Below, one piece after another: positions 56,583-64,000 of a stretch of DNA of 64,000 bases. The translations under genes were made by a program, and so were the position numbers. Below the pieces are notes generated by a model. The model worked only from the letters and a program-made list of their open reading frames with translations. It was not told the origin of the DNA and searched no databases. The first letter of the stretch is position 1. Every line of letters begins with the position of its first letter. Location: assembly GCA_030704615.1 (NCBI GenBank), contig CM060731.1, forward strand, positions 3,286,001 through 3,350,000. Direction: 5' to 3'. The DNA is from Takakia lepidozioides (Eukaryota > Streptophyta > Takakiopsida > Takakiales > Takakiaceae).

Positions 56583-57055
56583 GCGGTCGCACCTAATAAC
56601 AAAAAAGAAAAAGTCTGCGACCACCACCGGTTGGTGGTCGCACCCATTTAAAAAATAATTAAAAATGTGCGACCATCCCCTGCTGGTGGTCGCACCCATT
56701 TAAAAAATAATTAAAAATGTGCGACCATCCTCTGCTGGTGGTCGCACCTATTTAAAAAAAAATGAAAAAATTGTGACCACCACCTGCTAGTGGTCGCACC
56801 TATTTAAAAAAAAAGAAAAAATTGCGACCAACACCTGCTGGTGGTCGCACCCAATTTAAAAAAAAGAAAAAATGTGCGACCATCCTCTGCTTGTGGTCGC
56901 ACCTATTAAAAAAAATGAAAATGCTGCGACCACCACCTGCTGGTGGTCGCACCCATTTAAAAAATAAGAAAAAATGTGCGACCACCCCCTTCTGGTGGTC
57001 GCACCTATTTAAAAAAAATAAAAATCTATCCGACCAACCTTTGCTGACGGTCGCA
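56583..57055 (-). repeat. Right hairpin array
   Basis: Nine copies, about 51 bp apart and very regular, of TGCGACCA(C/T)C-CCTGCT-GGTGGTCGCA with linkers of the type CCTATTTAAAAAAAA. Opposite in orientation to the left array, so each outer array reads the same way toward its gene. Confidence 0.85.
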
Positions 57056-57210
57056 TGATTGAGAATATAAATCATAATATATGAATTTTACAGATAATTA
57101 ATGAAGTCCACGTAATGAGCCCACATCGGTTGCCACGTCGGTTCTCATAGTAAATAGTCAATAGTAAAGTAAAAAAATAAACATATTTATGTACAGTAAC
57201 GTCGGTTTAG

Positions 57211-57227
57211 GACGTGACGTGACGCAC
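57211..57227 (-). repeat. Candidate right terminal inverted repeat
   Basis: GACGTGACGTGACGCAC is nearly the complement of CAGTGACGTCACGTCACGTC at 39011-39030. Confidence 0.35.
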
Positions 57228-57229
57228 GT

Positions 57230-57390
57230 CCGTTGCTGATGTCAATCTGTCGGTGAGAGTCTCGTTAAGGACTCCGTGTGCGAGCCCGAGTCCTGTCACT
57301 GGCTGATGGAGATGATTGAGCACTACCTGGAAATGTTTGACCCTCCTTTGGCTGATAACGAGGTAACCTCTCAAGCATAGGAGATCCCCG
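57230..57390. other. Short spacer between candidate TIR and element Z ORF
   Basis: No feature recognised; probably 3' internal sequence of Z. Confidence 0.3.
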
Positions 57391-58488
57391 TCATTTCTTC
57401 TCTGCCATCTGAAGTACATAGTCCTCTGCCATGTCAAAAGAGTCCTCTGAAGAAACAGTAGTATCAGAATCCTCGTCCCCCCTTAAGTGTTTTAACGGCC
57501 AAACTTTAAGTGGCTTCTCGGGAATCTTGCGTGGCATACAATGTGGGCCCACCATGTCTGGAAGTTTAAACTGTACGACTTGCTGTAAGCGCTTGCAAGC
57601 AAAATTAGTGAATGCCCTGAACTCCTTAGCCGTGTAGGTGAGAGGTGTGCCAATGACTTTGGAACAGTGTAAGTATTTCCAGGCTTCATGTCCCTTAAAG
57701 AAAATATCCTCAGGGCCAAATTTCTGTGTTGCCAAATTGTTCCAAGCCGAATTAAACCATGAACAAAGTTGGGAATCCTTCTGCATAATAACTTTTGCAT
57801 CATATAGGTACATATGAGGTGACACTGAAGGTAAGACCCAATGATCCCCACTGGAATAACTCAGAAATCGTGATTGCATCTTCTGCTGCTCAATGTGATA
57901 ACGTGCCATAAAACAAGCAGCATAGTATAATCCACAGCCCATGACAATACTAGATACCTCCTTGGTCTTGGTATAGATGTACCCATGTACAACCTGGAAG
58001 GCAATTAATTCCTTCAGCATGGTACCTGCCTCAGACCAGTACCTTGCAAAGTGATGATCCTCAATGGGTCGATTATTCGGAAGAATCTTAGTCCGAGTTG
58101 CCACTGGCAACCAAATGCGCATGATCTGGTAGTAATGTGCCAACGACTGCGGAGGACTAAATTCCTTCCAAGCCAAATCCAGCACAATGGGAATTTGGTT
58201 GAAGGGCATAATCATAGCCCGACTGTACTCCCGTGCAGCATGAGTCCTAGGTGGGTTAAAAGCATCATCCCCCCATACCTCAGGCTGTGGTTTGGCTGTA
58301 GTAGCAACAGGGTCAGCTACCTGCACAGGCACCCGTTGTGGTATTGGTACCACTGACCCTTCTATCACTGACATCTCCTGCACCCCCTGCAAAGAAGACT
58401 GAAAAATTAGAGTCCTAGCATGTAAATAAGTAGCCATCAGTTGCTCCTCAAGAACAAAAACTCTCTTGAGTCTGCAAGCCTTCCACAT
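57391..58488 (-). CDS. Extra 3' ORF of element Z, main part
   Basis: 365 codons with no recognised domain. It starts MWKACRLKRVFVLEEQL and contains DDAFNPPRTHAAREYSRAM, HFARYWSEAGTMLKELIAFQ and FKGHEAWKYLHCSKVIG. Leu/Trp-rich helical composition, ending in an acidic tail (DEDSDTTVSSEDSFDMAED). It lies downstream of integrase in the same sense, the env-like position. No signal peptide or membrane segment was seen, so it is not an obvious envelope protein. It is the longest unbroken ORF of this extra region. Confidence 0.5.
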   Translation of the reverse strand: MWKACRLKRVFVLEEQLMATYLHARTLIFQSSLQGVQEMSVIEGSVVPIPQRVPVQVADPVATTAKPQPEVWGDDAFNPPRTHAAREYSRAMIMPFNQIPIVLDLAWKEFSPPQSLAHYYQIMRIWLPVATRTKILPNNRPIEDHHFARYWSEAGTMLKELIAFQVVHGYIYTKTKEVSSIVMGCGLYYAACFMARYHIEQQKMQSRFLSYSSGDHWVLPSVSPHMYLYDAKVIMQKDSQLCSWFNSAWNNLATQKFGPEDIFFKGHEAWKYLHCSKVIGTPLTYTAKEFRAFTNFACKRLQQVVQFKLPDMVGPHCMPRKIPEKPLKVWPLKHLRGDEDSDTTVSSEDSFDMAEDYVLQMAEKK

Positions 58489-58711
58489 CCTCCTGTAGTT
58501 CCGCTATCCTACTATAGACATTGTCTATAGTACAACGTTGTGGCAATGTTATGCACCTACAATCTGAGCTCATTCATCTCGCCCTGGGTGAGCTTCCTTG
58601 GTGCTTTGCCTTCTACCGGCCCTTGTGCTAACCAAACCTGCATAAGGTGGTTATCTACCAAGTCCTGTGTGGCACCCCTGAGAGTCTGCTCCTCCGTGAG
58701 TCTGTACACAT

Positions 58712-59374
58712 CTAACTACTGCTGTAAAGCCTCCATGCGCTTGCATGAGGTTCAACCAGGCCCGCATAGGCAGCAGCCAGATTATTGGCTTCTTTCCAAG
58801 CCTTGTTAGCCACAGAGAGTTCATTTCTATTGACCATGACTGTTTGTTGCAACTCCAGGATGTACCTCTCCTGGTCAGCCTCAACCTGTCTGTACTGTTG
58901 GAAAGTATTCTCATTGCGACAGATTGTAGCATGCAAATCAACAATGAGTTTCCCTTGCTCTATTATCTCAGCTTCTGCCATCATACATCTCTCCCCTTGT
59001 CTATTAACTTCTAATGCAGTTTGCTCTAGAGCAGTTGTGAGTGTAGCACATTGTATGGTCATCCTCTGATGTACCGCCTCCAACTCTGTATGTAGTACGT
59101 TCATTTCTTGCAACTTGCCTTCATGCTTCACCTACAATTGGTATAACTGTTGCTTGTGTGCTTCATGCAACTGGTCCTACTCGAGACCTGCTTCAATCAA
59201 ATCTCCCTTAGCCAACTGCAAGGCAGCCTTTGTGTCCTCCAACTCTTGCTGTAACTTGAGATTGACCTCCCCATCTACCTTCTTAGCACACTCAGTGGCA
59301 ATTCGAGTCTCAAACTCCTTCCTGAGTTCCTCCCTCAAAGCTGCCAATTGGGTAGATGGAACATGGGATTTCAC
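58712..59374 (-). pseudogene. Coiled-coil region of the Z extra ORF
   Basis: Two frames (59374-59177 and 59131-58712) encode long heptad-type helices: KLQQELEDTKAALQLAKGDL, then EMNVLHTELEAVHQRM and QYRQVEADQERYILELQQTV. They lie between the knuckle-bearing ORF and the 365-codon ORF and probably formed one protein with them before indels. Confidence 0.5.
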
Positions 59375-59453
59375 AAAAAGTGCCCAACAAATTGAGTGTC
59401 CTGCTTATGGAACTCATAAGCATGGCCTGTTGGGGGTTATCATGGTGAACTTG

Positions 59454-60017
59454 CTACAGTTCCCCCTGATCTTCCACAGTGTGATGCTTCACCAACCATT
59501 CAGGCCATTGCCCCACCAGATCCTCTTCCTGAACCACCTCATCCTCCACAGGTGCTGCAGTGTCCTTATATTCTACCCCTGCCCTGAATGCATTAATGGG
59601 CCCACAAATAGTTTTGGTTGATGTACTGGGTAGGTACTCTGACGGCTCAATGTGGCTTCTTGCATGATGACACCCGCTTTTGCAATATATGCACTGCGGT
59701 GTGCTTCGCCCTGGCGACCATGTGTTCGTTTCTAGACTTGCCTCCGTCTTCCCCTGTCCACATGGCACCTTCTCCGAGTTTGACTTCCAAGCTGTCTTTT
59801 CACCCGCCGGCCACTTTCCGGACGTTAACCCACGTCCACCTGTCACTGACCCTATGGACTGTGTAACCCGCGTGTGCTGTGTTGGGCTGTGACAGACTGT
59901 GTCAAACTGTGACGAGCTGTGATAGGCTGTGTGACACTGTGGTGGGCTGTGTGACACTGTGATGGGCTGTGATAGGCTGTGTGGCACTGTGGTGGGCTGT
60001 GATAGGCTGTGTGGCAC
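59454..60017 (-). CDS. Z extra ORF, minisatellite and knuckle-like part
   Basis: 187 codons. The first 40 are minisatellite-encoded (SLSQPITVSHSPPQCHTAYH-type repeats), then a basic region, and CIYCKSGCHHARSH, which resembles a retroviral zinc knuckle with altered spacing. An acidic segment (VEDEVVQEEDLVGQWPEW) follows. It may be a gag-like module placed after pol. Confidence 0.4.
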   Translation of the reverse strand: MPHSLSQPTTVPHSLSQPITVSHSPPQCHTAYHSSSQFDTVCHSPTQHTRVTQSIGSVTGGRGLTSGKWPAGEKTAWKSNSEKVPCGQGKTEASLETNTWSPGRSTPQCIYCKSGCHHARSHIEPSEYLPSTSTKTICGPINAFRAGVEYKDTAAPVEDEVVQEEDLVGQWPEWLVKHHTVEDQGEL

Positions 60018-62300
60018 TGTGATGGGCTGTGATAGCTATGCGAACACCTGTACTTCCCGCCTTGGTCATACACGCTCGGCTTAGCGACAAGTGCTCCATA
60101 CTCTGTTGGTATCACCGGCGCAGCCCGTGACTGTTTTTGTGTTTCAACATGCAAATCGTGCTGCAATGGTTTGTCATGGATACCACTGTATCCCTTCAAC
60201 TTATTGGCATTGACTCTTCCCAGCATTTCTTTGTTAATGGTTTGTAACATGGCGGTGTTATTATCATACATCTTCTGTATGACATAAGGTCATTTCCATG
60301 GTGATTTAAGCTTAGAAGCTTTAATCTTCCCCTTCTTCTGCAACCACAGTACCAAATCTCCCGTCTTAAAAGTCTTTAATTTACCTTCATCAAACTAGTC
60401 CTTCCTCTTCATCTGAATTCTGGTCATGTTATCAGCTGCATCAGCACGTATTTCTTCCACATGGTATAATTCATATTTCCTGACCTTAATTGAATCTTCC
60501 AATTCCATTCTCCTTCCCCATTCAATTCTCATGGTAGGTAACAAGAATTCCACTGGAAGTAAAGCTTCCATACCATAAACTAATTGGAATGGTGTATACT
60601 TAGTGGTGACTTTATATGAAGTCCTGTATGGCCACAAAGCTGTCAGCAGCTTTGTATCCCAATCTGTTCTGTTTGCATTGACTATCTTAGCCAAGATAGT
60701 AATCTGCCTGCCCATTACCCTGTGGGTAATAAGTTGTACTCTTCCTATGCACAATCATGAACTCTTTAGTCAATAGTTCTATGGTCTCATTAATGAAGTG
60801 ACTTCCCTGGTCACTGATAAATTCCAGGGGACAGCCAAATCGTGTAAGTATGTTCTCATACATGAACCTTGTTGTGGACTTAGCTGTGTTGTCCCTCAGA
60901 ACTTTAGCTTCCACCCACTTTGTAGTATAATCAGTGGCTGTGATTATATACTTAATCTGTGTATTCTTGGCTGGTGGGTTAATTGGTCCAACAAAGTCTA
61001 GTCCCCATTTCTGAAATGGTTCAGTAGGCATCGTAGGATGCAAAGCCATCTTCCCAGATCTCTGCAATGGTCCTAGCCTCTGACACTCATCACAACTTTT
61101 ACAATACTTGTGTACATCCTTGAACAAAATAGGCCACCAGTAACCTACAAGTAGTATCTCTCTACTGGTAGTCTCTTCTCCAAAATGACCTCCAGCCACT
61201 CCTTTATGAACTTCCTCCAAAACTTTATTTACTTCATGGTGGTACAAGCATCGTTTAAGTACTCCATCAGGTCCTAGCTTATACATTCTGCCCCCTACCA
61301 TAGTATAAGGTAAAGACTTGATAACGATTCTCTTCCTCTGCTCCTTTCCATAACTAGGTGGGAACTGACCATGAGTAAGGTAGTATCCGATTGGCCACTG
61401 CCAATCTAACCAGTCATGTGCACTTCCCTGCACCTCCACTGCAAATAAACTCGCATCAGGTAATTGGTCGTCTACTCCTGTGGCTGGCTCTCCTGTTGAT
61501 AGGCGTGACAAGTGATCTGCCACAAGATGCAAACGACCAGGCTTGTAAACAACCTCGAACTCAAACTTGTGCAAGATTATTAACCACCTTGCTATCCTTC
61601 CACTTATCAAAGGTTTGTTCACCAGATATATCAGAGCCTGGTGATCCACATAAAACATAAACTTCCTTCCCAATAGGTAATGCCTGAATTTCTTGACTGC
61701 ATAAATCATTGCCAGTGCTTCTCTTTCAGTTGTGCTATAGTTCCTTTCAGCACTGTTCATCAACCTGCTAGCATAGTACACATGTGAATCTATATTTCCT
61801 GTAACATTTTGGGCTAACACTGCTCCCAACGCTTCGCCTGAGGCATCACAGTGAATATGAAATACTACATGCCAGTGAGGGTTAATCAGCACAGCTGTAG
61901 TTGTTACTGACAATGTAAGTTCCTCAAAAACCTGTTGACATTCAGCTGTCCATGCAAACACTGCATCTTTCTTCAGAAGCTTGCTCAATGGTGCTGCTAT
62001 CTGTGCATACCGTCTGACAAATCTTCTGTAATAACTGGTTTGTCCAAGGAATCTCCTTAGACTCTTAACATTTACTGGTGGTGGAGAGGCTTTAATGGCC
62101 TCTGTCTTTTTGGGATCCACAAGAAGTCCCCTCTTACACACAATGTGTCCCCAAAGCACCCCTGAGTTCACACAGAAAGTACACTTCTCTGGATTCAGGC
62201 CCAGACCTCTCATCCTGCATCTGGCCAAACATAACTCCAATTTATGCAAGTGCTCATTCTTAGAGCTGTACACACTGAAATCATCCAAGAACACCTGCAT
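59852..62300 (-). pseudogene. pol: Element Z RT C-terminus, RNase H and integrase
   Basis: It begins at the RT catalytic motif MQVFLDDFSVYSS. RNase H follows with IHCDASGEALGAVLAQN (near 61840). Integrase has the zinc-binding His/Cys set ending CKSCDECQ (near 61090), GLDFVGPI (first Asp) and EFISDQGSHF (second Asp, near 60820). At the third catalytic position the usual QGNGQAE reads QGNGQAD and then shifts frame (near 60695), so the Glu is lost. A second frame (60754-60395) continues NRTDWDTKLLTALWPYRTSY, and the C-terminal domain (GDLVLWLQKKGKIKASKL) runs in-frame near 60380-60270 into the minisatellite-encoded tail ending at 59852. This copy cannot make active integrase. Confidence 0.8.
59876..60045 (-). 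repeat. 10-bp minisatellite inside element Z
   Basis: About 17 decamers such as GTGATGGGCT, GTGATAGGCT, GTGTGGCACT on the plus strand, closely related to the array in the X LTRs. It is read through in at least two frames. Confidence 0.8.
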
Positions 62301-63991
62301 GTAATCAGATACTCATGAAAAGATTCACTTATCACTCTATGAAAGGTTGCTGGTGCATTACAAAGTCCAAAAGACATGACTTTGTATGCATAAGCACCCC
62401 AGTCTGTGATGAAAGCTGTCTTTCCCTGGTCTGCTTCTGCCACTTGCACTTAATTATAACCACTGAAGCCATCCATGAATGAGTACATCTCATGGCCTGC
62501 CACAGTGTCCAATACCGCTTCTGTGAATGGCAAAGGGAAATGATCTTTCTTCGTACAAGCATTCAACTTCTTATAGTTCACACAAACTCTCAGTTTACCA
62601 TTCTTCTTGGGAACTATCACAATGGGTGACAACCAAGTTGTATACTCTATCGGGTATATAAACTTAGCCTCAGCCAACTTCTTGATCTCTTCTCCAACCT
62701 TTTGTGCATAGTTGGGATTCATTCTGTACCTTGCCTGTTTGATTGGTACTGACCCTGGTTCCAGTTCAATCTTATGCTGACAGATCTCAGGTGGTATCCC
62801 TTTCAGATCCTCGTAGCTCCAAGCAAATACATCTCTGTATTTGATTAACAGACTCTTAGCTTCCTCAAAGAATTCTGGCTCCAAATCAGCCCCTATCTTC
62901 ACCATCATCGGTTCCCTTTCAGTTTCCACATTCACTTCTCTCACTTGCTCATCAGCTGTGATTGTGCAACCAGTCACCACTTCATCCTATAAACTCACAG
63001 TGGCTGGTTCATCTAGGATTTCCATTTCTCCCTCTCTTTCTTCATAGAAATGTGGTGGGTAACTGCTTGTTTCACCCTCAATTGGTGTTGCCGTCACTAC
63101 ACCACAACAGATACCTTTTAAACAACTTAGGCCTTCTAGTTGCAACTCTGCAACCTGCTCCCACTCTGGGTGTGCAGCAAACAGGGTAGCTTCCTGCTCC
63201 TCATCAAGTCCTCCCCTCCAGTCATACTCCCTGACCCCTCGAGGTCTTCTCGTAACAGGTAATCTACTAGATTTCTTAGTGGTGATTTGTATCTTGTGCA
63301 TCCCATCATGCACAGTTAGTAACTGGGAATTCCAGTCATGGAATACCCTGGCCTGTTTCAGCCACGGTCGACCCAGCAATAAGGAGTAAGCTTCCATGAC
63401 TTCATCCATTTTCCACACAGTTACTGTGATCTTAAAGATCATCTTTTGAATCTGTATCTTAACTCCTCTTATCAATCCCAATGGCTGAACACTTCTTTGA
63501 TCTGCCATTGTTACTGTAAATGGGGCTGGTTTCATGTTACTTAGACCAAGCTTCTGCCTTAATTGGTCTGTCATGATATTCACTCTAGAGCCTTCATCTA
63601 TCAGTACATCAGTTAGTTTTGTGCTTCCAATTCTCAATTGGATTACTGGCATAGAATCATCAAAGTCCATGACTGTTTCTCGCCCTTCCGGCTTCACATT
63701 ATAACTGGTCACCTTGCTGTTCAGGTCTGTGTTCCCTGTCACATGGGCAATCCGATTGATTGCTTGATACAGCCTGTATCTACAATAAGGTGCCACAGCC
63801 AATAGCTGTCCAATGGTAATCTCCGCTTTGGACTGACATATTACTTCAGCCAAAGTCCCTTCATTACTCTTCATTTCTGCAGCTTCTTTCTTCCCTTCAT
63901 CCTCATTCACTTCCTCTTCTCTTTCAGAATCAGAGGAATCTGCCATAGGAATATCAGTACTCTTCTGCATTTCCCTTATGGTATCTGCCAC
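62210..63991 (-). pseudogene. pol: Element Z protease and RT N-terminal part
   Basis: One frame broken by two single stops, TAG at 62987-62989 and TAA at 62450-62452 (GYN-stop-VQVAEAD, probably from CAA). The protease region has DVLIDEGSRVNIMTDQL (Asp-Glu-Gly, unusual for Asp-Ser/Thr-Gly) and LLLGRPWLKQ. RT starts SYEDLKGIPPEICQHKIELE and contains IVIVPKKNGKLRVCVNYKKL, then TAFITDWGAYAYKVMSFGLC. A one-base frame change near 62300 precedes the FLDDF motif. The start at 63991 is only the first Met in the visible frame; gag should lie beyond the window. Confidence 0.8.
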
Positions 63992-64000
63992 TTCCTTGTG

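Larger units (their letters stand above)
39011..57230. mobile_element. Candidate giant hAT-type element with hairpin arrays
   Basis: The ends carry hairpin arrays of the same family in opposite orientation (39228-39911 and 56583-57055). Just outside lie CAGTGACGTCACGTCACGTC (39011-39030) and its near-complement GACGTGACGTGACGCAC (57211-57227), sharing 13-14 bp. Inside are a hAT transposase, a RING gene, a large tandem repeat and a kinase-like gene. hAT elements commonly have CAGNG ends and subterminal repeats. No 8-bp target duplication was found, and a third array lies inside, so a cluster of smaller related elements is an alternative. Confidence 0.35.
57391..64000 (-). mobile_element. Tat/Athila-like Ty3/gypsy element Z (partial)
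   Basis: The element runs off the right edge on its 5' side. On the minus strand the order is protease, RT, RNase H, integrase, then a minisatellite and an extra coding region of about 2.5 kb. No LTR is present in the window: the 3' end stops near the candidate hAT-type terminus at 57227, which suggests truncation or interruption there. RT phrases such as HFPLPFTEAVLDTVAGHEMY and VFLDDFSVY are of the non-chromovirus Tat/Athila type. Confidence 0.75.

Noticed and set aside
39003-57234. 8-bp target duplication for the giant element
   Set aside because: GCACATGT on the left and GCACGTCC or GTCCGTTG on the right do not match well enough.
57391-58488. Envelope gene of element Z
   Set aside because: Position fits, but no signal peptide, transmembrane segment or glycosylation-rich ectodomain is visible.

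Overview
This window is eukaryotic, repeat-dominated plant nuclear DNA. I see no tRNA, rRNA or CRISPR locus and no clearly intact host gene; almost every coding segment belongs to a transposable element and most are broken by stops or frameshifts. The element mix points to a land plant or close relative, and probably a non-seed plant (bryophyte, lycophyte or fern): a chromodomain Ty3/gypsy element with Tcn1-like polymerase sequence, a Tat/Ogre-like Ty3/gypsy element, MULE, PIF/Harbinger and DUF659-type hAT transposases, tRNA-derived SINEs, and an AT-rich Helentron with OTU and endonuclease domains. The clade is inference.

Layout. 1-5.9 kb: palindromic minisatellite, a SINE-like unit, and a MULE transposase locus (1793-5323). 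5.93-9.57 kb: 5' half of a Tat-like LTR element, here called X, on the minus strand (partial gag, ORF1, primer site, LTR). 9.57-21.43 kb: a chromovirus 'Y+' (plus strand) interrupted by a second copy 'Y-' (minus strand, 13194 to about 21000). The 3' LTR of Y- is itself split by a 1.77-kb insert holding a kinase-gene fragment and two large hairpins. 21.43-22.75 kb: Harbinger transposase fragment with a MITE inside. 23.3-24.8 kb: RPA-like pseudogene. 25.4-31.9 kb: Helentron. 33.2-35.4 kb: dispersed repeats. 36.0-36.65 kb: unknown ORF. 37.26-38.53 kb: X 3' LTR (plus strand), then the first 77 bp of a Y LTR, then the C-terminal end of a Harbinger transposase.

Three independent junctions (X split, Y LTR split with matching GTAAC target duplication, Harbinger reading frame split with CCACG/CCATG duplication) show that the pieces at 5.9-22.7 kb and at 37.3-38.5 kb were once contiguous. 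The segment between about 5.93 and 37.2 kb therefore appears inverted, with loss of X pol.

39.0-57.2 kb looks like one unusual locus, possibly a giant hAT-type element. It starts and ends with arrays of TGCGACCACC...GGTGGTCGCA hairpins in opposite orientation, with a short inverted match (GTCACGTCACGTC) just outside. It carries a hAT transposase (plus), a RING-H2 protein gene (plus; a nearby ORF ends in a SUMO-interaction-like motif), a four-copy 1,013-bp tandem array set in older 118-bp repeats, and a divergent protein-kinase-like gene (minus). Each of the three genes has a hairpin array and then a TATA box upstream. A relative of the kinase gene supplied the fragment found inside the Y- LTR.

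57.4-64 kb: minus-strand Tat-like element 'Z' running off the right edge, with protease, RT, RNase H and integrase, followed by an extra coiled-coil/zinc-knuckle coding region. Z carries a coding version of the 10-bp minisatellite found in the X LTR.
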